NCBI RefSeq assembly: GCF_018128545.1
Contig: NZ_JAGSND010000004.1
Span: forward strand, 142,861-206,860
From: Sinanaerobacter chloroacetimidivorans
Lineage (GTDB): Bacteria; Bacillota; Clostridia; Peptostreptococcales; Anaerovoracaceae
DNA: 64,000 bases
Direction of reading: 5' to 3'
Numbering within the stretch: the first letter of the stretch is position 1; the number at the start of each line of letters is the position of its first letter. Shown here in pieces: positions 34,686 through 42,670 of the stretch. Under the pieces are notes generated by a model, which saw only the letters and a list, made by a program, of their open reading frames with translations, searched no databases and was not told where the DNA came from. The position numbers were made by a program, and so were the translations under genes.

Positions 34686-36533
34686 ATGTATGGATATATG
34701 GGCAGAATATTAAGAGTTGACTTAACGAACGGTACGTTTCAGGATGAAGTTTTAAAAGAAGACGATGCAATAAACTATCTTGGCGGCAGCGGAATAGGAA
34801 CAAGAATTCTGTATGACGAAACGGCACCGGAGACAGAACCGTTGTCTCCGGAAAATATTTTAATTTTTATGACGGGGCCCTTTACCGGAACAGGTACACC
34901 CTTGAGCGGCAGACATGCTGTGGTTTCAAAATCACCTTTAACAAACATATTCGCACAGAGTGATATCGGCGGAAGTTTCGGGACCGCTTTAAAGGCCACC
35001 GGTTATGACGGAATCGTCTTCAAAGGAAAAGCTTCATCTCCAAAGTATTTATACATTACGGATCATTCGGCAGAACTCAGAGATGCCGACATCGTATGGG
35101 GCAAAAACAGTTACGAGACGGAAATAATTTTAAAACAAAACACCGATCCGAAAGCGGAGGTAACCTGTATCGGACCTGCTGGCGAGAAACTGGTAAAGTT
35201 TGCTTCTATAATGAGCGATGGAAAAGATGGAAGAGCAGCAGGCAGAGCGGGATTGGGAGCCGTAATGGGCAGTAAGAATCTGAAAGCTATAGTTGCAATC
35301 GGTTCAAAGAAAACACCGATTGCGGAACCTGAGAGGTTAAAAGAGCTTATTAAAGATTTTGCACCAAAATGTAAAGAAGCAATGCAGGGAATGACTGATT
35401 TTGGAACTACGGTTTCACATGTGGCCACAGAAGAATCAGGAGACATGCCGATCAAAAATTGGATGGAAGGCTCCTGGCATGAAGGTGCGGAGAAAACCTG
35501 TGGTCAGGCTATGGTGGAAAGAGGAATTCTTGTCAATAACTATAGATGTAAATCCTGTTTTGTCGGATGCGGAAGAGTCGTGAAAATCACTGAGGGGAAA
35601 TATGCTCCAGTGGATGGAGGCGGTCCTGAATATGAGTCCATGGCCATGTTGGGAGCGAATTGCATGGTGGATGATTTAGAAGCAATTTGTAAAGCGAACG
35701 AGCTTTGTAACCAATATGGAATGGATACCATTTCTACCGGTTCTGCGGTAGCTCAGGCTATGGAGCTTTTCGAAAAAGGATTGATCACTCCGGAAGATAC
35801 GGAAGGCTTGAGCCTTGAATGGGGGAGCGGAGATGTTCTGGTTGAACTGATTGATAAAATCGGCGAGAGAGAAGGCATTGGCAATTTACTTGCAGAAGGT
35901 GTCGTAAAAGTTGCAGAACGTTTTGGACCGGAAGCTTCTAAATCAGCAATAGCCGTGAAAGGGCTTGATTTACCGGCACATGATCCAAGAGCCTTCTTCG
36001 CACTGGGAATTCAATACGCTACATCGAATCGCGGAGGATGTCATCTCTCTACATATGCGGATGTCTTGGAGAAAGGTGTAACCTATGCCAGAATGGGCTT
36101 CCCTGAGGTAATGGATCGATTTGATGAGAACGATAAGGGACGGTTGAGCGCAAAGATGCAGGATTTCTGTGCCCTGTTTGATTCGTTGAAACTGTGCAAA
36201 TTCCTCATGTGGGGTGGAGTGCAGGAAGGCGATATTGAGGGTTGGTATCAGGCAGTAACCGGCAGGAAGATCAGTTTTGAAGAATTGATGATCACCGGAG
36301 AAAGAATTGTGAATCTTCAAAGGATGTACAACTACAGACTTGGATTGACAAGAAAAGATGACATATTGCCGGATAGAATCCTGAAGGACCCGAGAGGATC
36401 CGGCGGCGCACCTACCCAGCTGCCTCCGCTGGAAAAGATGCTGGAAGAATTTTATAGAGTAAGAGGCTGGGATTCCGATGGAATTCCAACACAAGAAAAA
36501 CTGAAGGAAATAGGTCTGGACTTGGCCGTATAG
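34686..36533 (+). CDS. aor: Tungsten-containing aldehyde:ferredoxin oxidoreductase
   Basis: A 615-residue AOR that interconverts aldehydes and carboxylic acids with ferredoxin. The [4Fe-4S] ligands are C288, C291, C295 (RCKSCFVGC) and C504 (KLCKF). The N-terminal domain, from MYGYMGRILRVDLTNG, is typical, as are the pterin-binding DGKDGRAAGRAGLGAVMGSKNLK-type region (about 180-202; only the hallmark residues are quoted) and AHDPRAFFALG. With the alcohol dehydrogenase it can turn an alcohol into an acid while reducing ferredoxin, useful for the ferredoxin-dependent activase. Oxygen-sensitive. The P4 unit ends just after it. Confidence 0.95.
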   Translation: MYGYMGRILRVDLTNGTFQDEVLKEDDAINYLGGSGIGTRILYDETAPETEPLSPENILIFMTGPFTGTGTPLSGRHAVVSKSPLTNIFAQSDIGGSFGTALKATGYDGIVFKGKASSPKYLYITDHSAELRDADIVWGKNSYETEIILKQNTDPKAEVTCIGPAGEKLVKFASIMSDGKDGRAAGRAGLGAVMGSKNLKAIVAIGSKKTPIAEPERLKELIKDFAPKCKEAMQGMTDFGTTVSHVATEESGDMPIKNWMEGSWHEGAEKTCGQAMVERGILVNNYRCKSCFVGCGRVVKITEGKYAPVDGGGPEYESMAMLGANCMVDDLEAICKANELCNQYGMDTISTGSAVAQAMELFEKGLITPEDTEGLSLEWGSGDVLVELIDKIGEREGIGNLLAEGVVKVAERFGPEASKSAIAVKGLDLPAHDPRAFFALGIQYATSNRGGCHLSTYADVLEKGVTYARMGFPEVMDRFDENDKGRLSAKMQDFCALFDSLKLCKFLMWGGVQEGDIEGWYQAVTGRKISFEELMITGERIVNLQRMYNYRLGLTRKDDILPDRILKDPRGSGGAPTQLPPLEKMLEEFYRVRGWDSDGIPTQEKLKEIGLDLAV

Positions 36534-36561
36534 CTACCTTCTTTAAATATAAGTTAACCAG

Positions 36562-36607
36562 ATGCAACATAAGAATCTATGCGCAAGAATAGATTCTTAT
36601 GTTGTAT
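36562..36607 (+). other. Long stem-loop at the end of the P4 unit
   Basis: ATGCAACATAAGAATCTAT pairs with ATAGATTCTTATGTTGTAT (19 bp, one G-T) around an 8-base loop. There is no T-run, so it may stabilise the 3' end or act as a weak terminator. The gap 36534-36952 also holds an enhancer dyad and P5, and no gene. Confidence 0.65.
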
Positions 36608-36647
36608 TAGCCAATATTTAGATTGTGGATGATGCAAAATTGGGGCA

Positions 36648-36663
36648 GATTCCAAAACGCATC
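36648..36663. promoter_or_regulatory. Enhancer dyad upstream of P5
   Basis: GATTCCAAAACGCATC matches GATGC-N6-GCATC with one mismatch and is followed by AAAA as at other sites. It ends 126 bases before the P5 -24. A separate GATGC half-site is at 36631. Confidence 0.55.
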
Positions 36664-36787
36664 AAAAGGGATCCCTATTTTAAAATCTCTTATCAAAAGG
36701 ATTCTGGTAAAAGGATTCAAATTAAGTTAAATGAAGGGCTTCACAGTTTCATAGGGTATCTGATCAAAATAATAAAAACATAAAATA

Positions 36788-36802
36788 TGGCATTAGTTTT
36801 GC
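36788..36802 (+). promoter_or_regulatory. Sigma-54 promoter P5 (symporter operon)
   Basis: TGGCATTAGTTTTGC: GG at 36789-36790 and GC at 36801-36802, spacing 10. The leader to the first gene would be about 140 bases. Confidence 0.85.
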
Positions 36803-36952
36803 AAATACTAATATTGCCACGCTTTTATCGATATAAGTTGACAAATCTTCAGAAAAAGGAGGACGATGCTGCGGTCTGCAAAAATGTCTATAGTATGATT
36901 TCATGTACATTAATATAGTCATGAAAATTAATTTGCAAAGGAGAATAGTATT

Positions 36953-37186
36953 ATGACGCCTATCTATGAACAAATTGGACCCTGGCTGATCGAGTATGCA
37001 ATGCATATTCCGCTTGCCGTAATTGGATTTGTATTACTCTGCAAAGAGGGAGTTTTTAAAAAACCTGGTGGAAAAATTTTATTTATACTAGTTGTGTTTA
37101 TCTGTCTGTTTTTCCCGATCAGCCAAGCCTACTGGCATTTTCAATTCCCGGTGGCTTTTCCATTGCATGAAACTATCCTACAATGA
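36953..37186 (+). CDS. Small two-helix membrane protein, putative symporter subunit
   Basis: A 77-residue protein with two predicted membrane helices (about 13-32 and 41-60) and short polar ends. I do not recognise the family. It lies 23 bases before a sodium:solute symporter gene and shares its promoter. Small two-helix partners are known for some SSS transporters (for example the DUF4212/DUF485/YhdT types), so an accessory subunit is a fair inference. An AAGGAGA site precedes the ATG. Confidence 0.7.
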   Translation: MTPIYEQIGPWLIEYAMHIPLAVIGFVLLCKEGVFKKPGGKILFILVVFICLFFPISQAYWHFQFPVAFPLHETILQ

Positions 37187-37209
37187 CAGTTTGAGAGGAG
37201 ATGAAATAA

Positions 37210-38862
37210 GTGACAAATACAGTATTTAACTTAGAAGCCATAGACTTCGTTATCATTGCAATTTACTTAGTCACTGTGGTTGGAATTGGACTTTTCTTTG
37301 GAAAGCGTGTTAAAAATCAAGGAGAATTCTTCGTAGCAAGCAAAAAATTGCCATGGTGGATTTGCTCCTTAGCATTTATGACAGTTTTAATTAGTGCTCA
37401 GGACATTGTATCCTATTCACAAACAGGTTATGAAGCCGGTTTTGCGGCTTTTCAAATGTATCTGGATGACCTGGGATGGGCAGTATTGTTCCTGGCAATT
37501 GGTACACCGATCTATTTCCTATCCGGAATATATTCTGTCCCAGAATACATGGAAAGAAGATTTAACAAGAATGTAAGAGTCGTTAGTTCTATTGCAATGC
37601 TTCTGTTTATGCTGGCATTGATGTCCTTTAATGCATACGCAGTAGGGGTTCTGTTGAATGCCATGTTCGGTATAGATGTTTTTGTTGGTATGATGATTAT
37701 TACAGTCATCACGGCAGTTTACACAACGAGCGGCGGAATTATGGCTGTAATGATTACCGACACGTTACAGGCCGTATTAATTTTTGTCGGAGGTTTCTTC
37801 GTTGTAGGATCAGGTTTAAAGATGGCCGGTGGTTTAGGGAATATGATAACGTATCTCCCTACCGGACACCGAAGCTTATTTACACCTCTGTTTGACCCTA
37901 ATTTTCCGCAGCTCGGTATGTTTTTGGGCGGTGCTTTTGCGATCACTGCTGCATGGTATTTCGCTCACCAGGGAAATATTCAGAAAATTTTAGCTGCAAG
38001 AACCATTAATCAAGCCAGACTGGTAACAATCGTATTCATGGGCATCTTAATGCCAATCGGTGTTTTGTTTACCGGAATGCCGGGGTTGATTCTAAGATCA
38101 CTGGTAGAACAAGGCATTGCGACTTCACCTGAAAACACAGGAGCTTCATTCCTCGTACTGGTTGGAATGGTTGCGACTCCGGGGATTTTAGGAGTAATCG
38201 TTGCCTTTGTTCTGTCTGCAATGATGTCAACTGGAAGTACATATATAAACTCCAGTGTAACCATTTTTATAAATGATATTTATATGCAGATCAAACCGAA
38301 TCGATCTGACACACATTATTTGAAAGCCGCGCGTATTTCTTCTGTCATAATTGCTTTAGTAGTTCCAATTATTTATGCAAAATATTTTATGGGATTCAGC
38401 GCGTTGATGACTGCACTTTACAGCCTGACTTCAGCTGTTATGCCTGGAATGGTTATCGTTGCCGTCTTTGGAATCTGCTCAAAGAGAATTCATTCTAATA
38501 CTGCAACTGTTACTATTGCGGCTAGTATTATTGGTGTACTGCTTGCGGTATTTATTCCGGATGTCTTTCAGCAGCCATTTTGCTTTGGACTATACGGCAC
38601 TGCTGGTGCAGGATGGTTTAACTCATTTGTAGGTCTTGTTTGGGCATTGGTTGCATTAGTGATAGGTTCCTTAATCTGGAGGAAACAAGAAAAAGAAGAT
38701 TTTGAGTATTATGGGCTGGTGTATTTTGCACAACCTGTTTCAAAACTAGAGGAATTGTATTGGAATGCACTTGCAAAAGGCGGAAAAGGATATATTGATC
38801 TTTCTCAAGAAGAAATAAAAGAAATCATAGAAGCAAAAGACAAACATGCATTGGCTGAATAG
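37210..38862 (+). CDS. Sodium:solute symporter family transporter
   Basis: A 550-residue SSS transporter with about 13 helices. The conserved SSS sequence spans roughly residues 10-440, including GEFFVASKKLPWW, LISAQDIVSYSQTGYEAG and ITDTLQAVLIFVG, and is followed by a hydrophilic C-terminal tail of about 60 residues. The GTG start is preceded by GAGGAG about 10 bases upstream. The substrate is not identifiable; membership in the regulon suggests a polyol, sugar acid or hydroxy acid. Cotranscribed with the two-helix protein and two downstream unknown proteins. Confidence 0.9.
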   Translation: MTNTVFNLEAIDFVIIAIYLVTVVGIGLFFGKRVKNQGEFFVASKKLPWWICSLAFMTVLISAQDIVSYSQTGYEAGFAAFQMYLDDLGWAVLFLAIGTPIYFLSGIYSVPEYMERRFNKNVRVVSSIAMLLFMLALMSFNAYAVGVLLNAMFGIDVFVGMMIITVITAVYTTSGGIMAVMITDTLQAVLIFVGGFFVVGSGLKMAGGLGNMITYLPTGHRSLFTPLFDPNFPQLGMFLGGAFAITAAWYFAHQGNIQKILAARTINQARLVTIVFMGILMPIGVLFTGMPGLILRSLVEQGIATSPENTGASFLVLVGMVATPGILGVIVAFVLSAMMSTGSTYINSSVTIFINDIYMQIKPNRSDTHYLKAARISSVIIALVVPIIYAKYFMGFSALMTALYSLTSAVMPGMVIVAVFGICSKRIHSNTATVTIAASIIGVLLAVFIPDVFQQPFCFGLYGTAGAGWFNSFVGLVWALVALVIGSLIWRKQEKEDFEYYGLVYFAQPVSKLEELYWNALAKGGKGYIDLSQEEIKEIIEAKDKHALAE

Positions 38863-38883
38863 ACTGAAATTGAAAGGAGATCA

Positions 38884-39177
38884 ATGATGGGAATTGCAAA
38901 AGCCACTGGAATTATTAAGCCCTACAATGAAGAGGGCATTATCGTCGGCGCTTGGTTATCTCAAAAAAAGATGGATCAAATAGGAGTAAAGATGGGTGAT
39001 TTCATTTACGTGCAGAAAGGTTGGAGCGGCTCTCTATCGTGCAGGGCGGTCGTGAAAGGTACATTGCCTTCCAACTTTGATGAGGAGACGATAGCGTTAA
39101 CGGACGATAGAATACAAGAAGGAAATTTTACAGAAGGCGATATCTGTAATTTCTGGAAACATACCAGCTGGTTCTGA
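38884..39177 (+). CDS. Small protein of unknown function, possible double-psi/CDC48-N-like barrel
   Basis: A 97-residue soluble protein. The pattern of short strands with ...QIGVKMGDFIYVQKG... and ...ALTDDRIQEGNFTEGDICNFW resembles the barrel folds of CDC48 N-domains, where a residue run like V-K-x-G-D is followed later by a second G-D. This is only a visual similarity. The start may be 38884 or the ATG at 38887, which is 7 bases after AAAGGAG. It lies between the symporter and another unknown gene and should be on the P5 transcript. Confidence 0.7.
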   Translation: MMGIAKATGIIKPYNEEGIIVGAWLSQKKMDQIGVKMGDFIYVQKGWSGSLSCRAVVKGTLPSNFDEETIALTDDRIQEGNFTEGDICNFWKHTSWF

Positions 39178-39209
39178 TTTTATCAGTACCATAAAGGGAG
39201 GACATCAGC

Positions 39210-39728
39210 ATGAGAACCTATTCTGTAACAGAAAAAATAAAAAAGGAAGAAGACGTTATCAAAGAACTGGATTCAATTGTCAAAAGCATGATTTTGCCCA
39301 GAGTATTTAAGCGTGCTTATAAATTCGAAGAAATTAGATTAGTCTATATACCCTATGCGTTAAGTGAGTATGAAATCGAAAATACCAAATTAAAAAAAGG
39401 CGGGCAGAAAGGTAATATATTTATTAGCACTGAAGTTCAAACAAACAGAAAAAAAGCCTTTTTAGCAATTGAAGATTTTCATACTTTGGAAGAAGAGCAT
39501 CTGGAGAATCTTGTTACAGAGACCGATTTAGATGAAAAGCAGCTAGAGGAAAACGATCGAAGGGAATTGCTGTTCAAAACTCTCCCTAGAAATTTGAAGT
39601 CTTGGAAGGAACATAATATCAAGAAAAAGCAATACAAGCTCTTTTACAGACCTCTATACCTGATGAGATACCGATTATTCGGCAGGCAGCAGGTATATAA
39701 GACCTTCGGAGATAAATATAATTTGTAA
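39210..39728 (+). CDS. Hypothetical protein, last gene of the P5 operon
   Basis: A 172-residue, highly charged soluble protein (many Lys, Glu and Arg) with no signal peptide or helix that I recognise. An LRxR-type basic C-terminus (KKKQYKLFYRPLYLMRYRLF) is notable. The ATG has GGGAGG upstream, and a terminator follows, so it closes the symporter operon. No function can be proposed beyond association with the symporter. Confidence 0.75.
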   Translation: MRTYSVTEKIKKEEDVIKELDSIVKSMILPRVFKRAYKFEEIRLVYIPYALSEYEIENTKLKKGGQKGNIFISTEVQTNRKKAFLAIEDFHTLEEEHLENLVTETDLDEKQLEENDRRELLFKTLPRNLKSWKEHNIKKKQYKLFYRPLYLMRYRLFGRQQVYKTFGDKYNL

Positions 39729-39750
39729 TCTTAGCCTCCAAATGAAATAT

Positions 39751-39793
39751 AAAAAACGTCTTAATGCATTGAATGGTGCTTAAGGCGTTTTTT
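39751..39793. terminator. Terminator of the P5 operon
   Basis: AAAAAACGTCTTAA-GCA pairs with TGC-TTAAGGCGTTTTTT (one bulge, one G-T). The T-run follows the stem. The rest of the gap 39729-40075 holds an enhancer dyad and P6. Confidence 0.85.
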
Positions 39794-39879
39794 AATGCCC
39801 AATGAGTTTTGATAGATGAATACGATCCTGGGACAGCATTTAATCTGCAATAAAGGACGTTGATGCAGAAATCATTCTG

Positions 39880-39895
39880 GATGCAAAATGACATC
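39880..39895. promoter_or_regulatory. Enhancer dyad upstream of P6
   Basis: GATGCAAAATGACATC matches GATGC-N6-GCATC with one mismatch and ends 106 bases before the P6 -24. A second GATGC left half-site starts at 39862, again 18 bases earlier. Confidence 0.6.
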
Positions 39896-39999
39896 AACCA
39901 GAATCTGCTTAGAGATACCAAGGTTCTTATCAAGGCTCTTGGAATGCCTTAAAATGGCTTAAATCTAAGGACTTTTTTTCGAAAACCACAGCGAGGCCT

Positions 40000-40014
40000 T
40001 GGCATAATAATTGC
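40000..40014 (+). promoter_or_regulatory. Sigma-54 promoter P6 (ADH/ABC transporter operon)
   Basis: TGGCATAATAATTGC: GG at 40001-40002 and GC at 40013-40014, spacing 10. The start is expected near 40026, about 50 bases before the first gene. Confidence 0.88.
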
Positions 40015-40075
40015 GTATTACCAATAATGTAAATATTCTCAAAATATAAAAAATTATTTACTTTGGAGGTGAATG

Positions 40076-41146
40076 ATGAAAGCGGCACTTTGGTATGGAA
40101 GAAACGATATACGGCTGGTTGAAATACCTGAGCCTGAAGCAGAACCCGGTATGATAAAAATCAAAGTGAAATGGTGTGGAATCTGTGGGTCTGATATTCA
40201 TGAATACCTATCCGGCCCCATAGCAATACCCGTTGATGTACCGCATCCAATTAGTGGTAAGTCGTCTCCGGTAATTCTCGGTCATGAACTTTCTGGAGAA
40301 GTTGTCCAAGTTGGGGAAGACGTTACAAAATTCAAAGCGGGAGACAGAGTGGTAGTAGAACCTTTGGTTATATGCGGTAAATGCCCCGCCTGTTTGGAAG
40401 GCAAATACAATTTATGTGAGAATGTTGGTTTCCATGGATTATGTGGTACAGGCGGAGGATTCGCAGAATTCACTACGTTTCCGGAGAGATTTGTACATAA
40501 AATCCCGGATACAATTTCCTATGAAGAAGCCGCTTTAATTGAACCAATCGCTGTGGCATTGCATTCTCTTGAAGTAGGAAACTTTACCGTAGGGCAGACA
40601 GCTGTAGTGATCGGTGCAGGCCCAATTGGGCTTTCCACAATAGAATCATTAAAAGCAGCAGGAGCCAGGACAATTATTGCTGTCCAGAGAAAATCCGTAA
40701 GGCAGAAATATGCGAAGGATAAAGGAGCTGATATTGTTTTAGATCCAAATGATGAAGCAGATATTGTTGGTAAAATAAAGAAAATTACCGATGGAGGGGC
40801 TGACATTGTATTTGAAGTGACAGGGTCTCAGCAAGGGTTCGATATTGGTTTGAAAGTTTTGAAATATAGCGGAGCATTTGTAATAACGAGTATATGGGAT
40901 GATCCCATCCGGTTGAATCTAAATGATCTGGTATATTCGGAAATAAAAATGATCGGTACTATCTCTTCCAGAAGAAATTTCCCCATGGCAATTCAGTTAA
41001 TATCAAATAAAAAAATAAAAACAGAAGGGTATATTACTAAAAAAATTCATCTGGGCAACATCATAAAAGAAGGATTTGACGCCTTATTAGGTCCTGAAAA
41101 AAAAGAACATGTAAAAATAATCGTTACACCTGAACAATCTTTTTAA
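40076..41146 (+). CDS. Zinc-dependent polyol/2,3-butanediol dehydrogenase-like enzyme
   Basis: A 356-residue zinc MDR. Catalytic-zinc ligands are C37 (CGICGSD) and H70-E71 (GHE); the structural zinc is held by C100, C103, C106 and C114. The cofactor motif is GAGPIGL. Relatives include 2,3-butanediol, sorbitol and threonine dehydrogenases, which oxidise secondary alcohols next to another hydroxyl. The ATG at 40076 is 6 bases after GGAGG; an overlapping ATG at 40073 is too close. First gene after P6, followed by a sugar ABC importer. Confidence 0.9.
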   Translation: MKAALWYGRNDIRLVEIPEPEAEPGMIKIKVKWCGICGSDIHEYLSGPIAIPVDVPHPISGKSSPVILGHELSGEVVQVGEDVTKFKAGDRVVVEPLVICGKCPACLEGKYNLCENVGFHGLCGTGGGFAEFTTFPERFVHKIPDTISYEEAALIEPIAVALHSLEVGNFTVGQTAVVIGAGPIGLSTIESLKAAGARTIIAVQRKSVRQKYAKDKGADIVLDPNDEADIVGKIKKITDGGADIVFEVTGSQQGFDIGLKVLKYSGAFVITSIWDDPIRLNLNDLVYSEIKMIGTISSRRNFPMAIQLISNKKIKTEGYITKKIHLGNIIKEGFDALLGPEKKEHVKIIVTPEQSF

Positions 41147-41233
41147 AAAGCCTAAAGAGACTTGACGAAACCTATGACGATTTTTGATGCTAATCCAAGC
41201 ATTAAAAATAGATTAACAATTAGGAGGATTAAA

Positions 41234-42565
41234 ATGAAGAAGAAGCAAATTTTAGCTTTGTTTCTGGTGGTAGTTATGGCAGCAGGTTTATTCATCGGAT
41301 GTGGAGGTAACACACCAGAAGGATCAGCTGAGTCCAGTGGCGATGCAGCTGCAGAGACGGATTATGCAAAAGAATTGTATTCTATGATGCCTGATACTTG
41401 TTTATCTGGTGTATTCGATCCCAATGCCCTTGAAGACCGAACAAACATTAATAAAGCCCTCCCATTTAAGCCAAAAGATCCTAAGAACGTTGTTATTGGC
41501 TGGACTGAAATAACACAGAGTGATCCTTGGTTTGTATCCGTTGGAGATGCAGCAAAGGAGAGATGTGCGGAATATGGTTATACTCTTAATTTTGATGTGG
41601 CTGATGGTGACCTTCAGAAACAGAGTGCCCATATTGATTCTTATATTGCAAGAGGTGTTGACATAATTGTAGTTGACCCGACTGACGTTGTAGGTATTGC
41701 TGCCGACATTCAAAGAGCAGTGGATGCTGGAATACCGGTAATTGGTTTTGGGTCAGAAATTTACGGAGCCCCGGTTATTACCACAATCACCGCAAATACA
41801 TTCGAAGATGGATATGCTGTTGGTAAATATACTGCAACTCAGTATGGTGCCGATGAGCAGATCAACCTCGGTATCGTCATTGGTATGATGGGTAACAGTA
41901 CTGCCGAAAGCCGAGTTAATGGCTTGCTAAGTGGATTAGTGTATGGACGTGCACAAGCAATGGGTAAAGAAATTACAAGAGAACAAGCTATTGTTGACGC
42001 GACAAAGTTATTCAAGTCAGTTGTAAAAAGCGGTAAATTTGACTCTAATGAGTATAAAATTGCTTGTCTGAACTGGGGAGAAGGAGGCTGGACCTATGAA
42101 GGAGGCTTGGCTGTAGGCGAAACCATGCTATCCGCAGTCGGAGATCAGTTGAATCTGATTATCGGAGAAAATGACTTTCAGGGTGCCGGTGCTTATAAAG
42201 CAGTAGAGAATTATGGACTGACAGATAAGATAAAGATCGCATGTATCGGTAACGGAATGAAGGCCGAAGTAACCATGGTGAAGAATGGACAATTGCTCGC
42301 TACAAGTACGCATAGCGGTCAGCATTTTGCATATTCAACAATTGATATGATCCATGATCTCGTTGAAGGTACAAATACATATAATGAAAACAACTTGCCT
42401 ATGCTTACTGCATTCGATTCATTTGCAATCAAAAAAGAGAATGTTGACCAGGTTTGGGATCCGGATCCAAAGAATCTGTATCACAAGGTTCCCGCTTTAC
42501 AAATCAGGACAGTGTCTGAACTCAAGAAAGCGATTGAAAACGGCACTTACTATGCTGCTGATTAA
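41234..42565 (+). CDS. Sugar ABC transporter substrate-binding lipoprotein
   Basis: A 443-residue lipoprotein with a clear signal peptide and lipobox ending at C23 (FIGC). The body resembles the Periplasmic_binding_4 (RbsB-like) fold with VDIIVVDPTDVVGIAADIQRA and IPVIGFGSEIYG segments, though it is longer than RbsB. It should bind a monosaccharide-like ligand (polyol or sugar acid are options) and pass it to the downstream permease. The start has AGGAGGAT; the longer open frame from 41162 has no such site. A stem-loop separates it from the ATPase gene. Confidence 0.9.
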   Translation: MKKKQILALFLVVVMAAGLFIGCGGNTPEGSAESSGDAAAETDYAKELYSMMPDTCLSGVFDPNALEDRTNINKALPFKPKDPKNVVIGWTEITQSDPWFVSVGDAAKERCAEYGYTLNFDVADGDLQKQSAHIDSYIARGVDIIVVDPTDVVGIAADIQRAVDAGIPVIGFGSEIYGAPVITTITANTFEDGYAVGKYTATQYGADEQINLGIVIGMMGNSTAESRVNGLLSGLVYGRAQAMGKEITREQAIVDATKLFKSVVKSGKFDSNEYKIACLNWGEGGWTYEGGLAVGETMLSAVGDQLNLIIGENDFQGAGAYKAVENYGLTDKIKIACIGNGMKAEVTMVKNGQLLATSTHSGQHFAYSTIDMIHDLVEGTNTYNENNLPMLTAFDSFAIKKENVDQVWDPDPKNLYHKVPALQIRTVSELKKAIENGTYYAAD

Positions 42566-42579
42566 TGAAATCCAGTTAA

Positions 42580-42614
42580 TTGTAATATAGGAGGTTTTCC
42601 CTCCTATATTACAA
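42580..42614 (+). other. Perfect stem-loop between binding-protein and ATPase genes
   Basis: TTGTAATATAGGAGG pairs perfectly (15 bp) with CCTCCTATATTACAA around TTTTC. No T-run. It parallels the dctP/dctQ hairpin and probably protects the upstream mRNA so that more binding protein is made. Confidence 0.75.
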
Positions 42615-42670
42615 TCTCACTTTATGGTAAGAGTTCTTACATAACTCTTAATTTGTAATGAGGTAATGCA

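Noticed and set aside
42128..42325. 65-codon open frame on minus strand in the ABC binding-protein gene
   Set aside because: Antisense shadow; no ribosome site.
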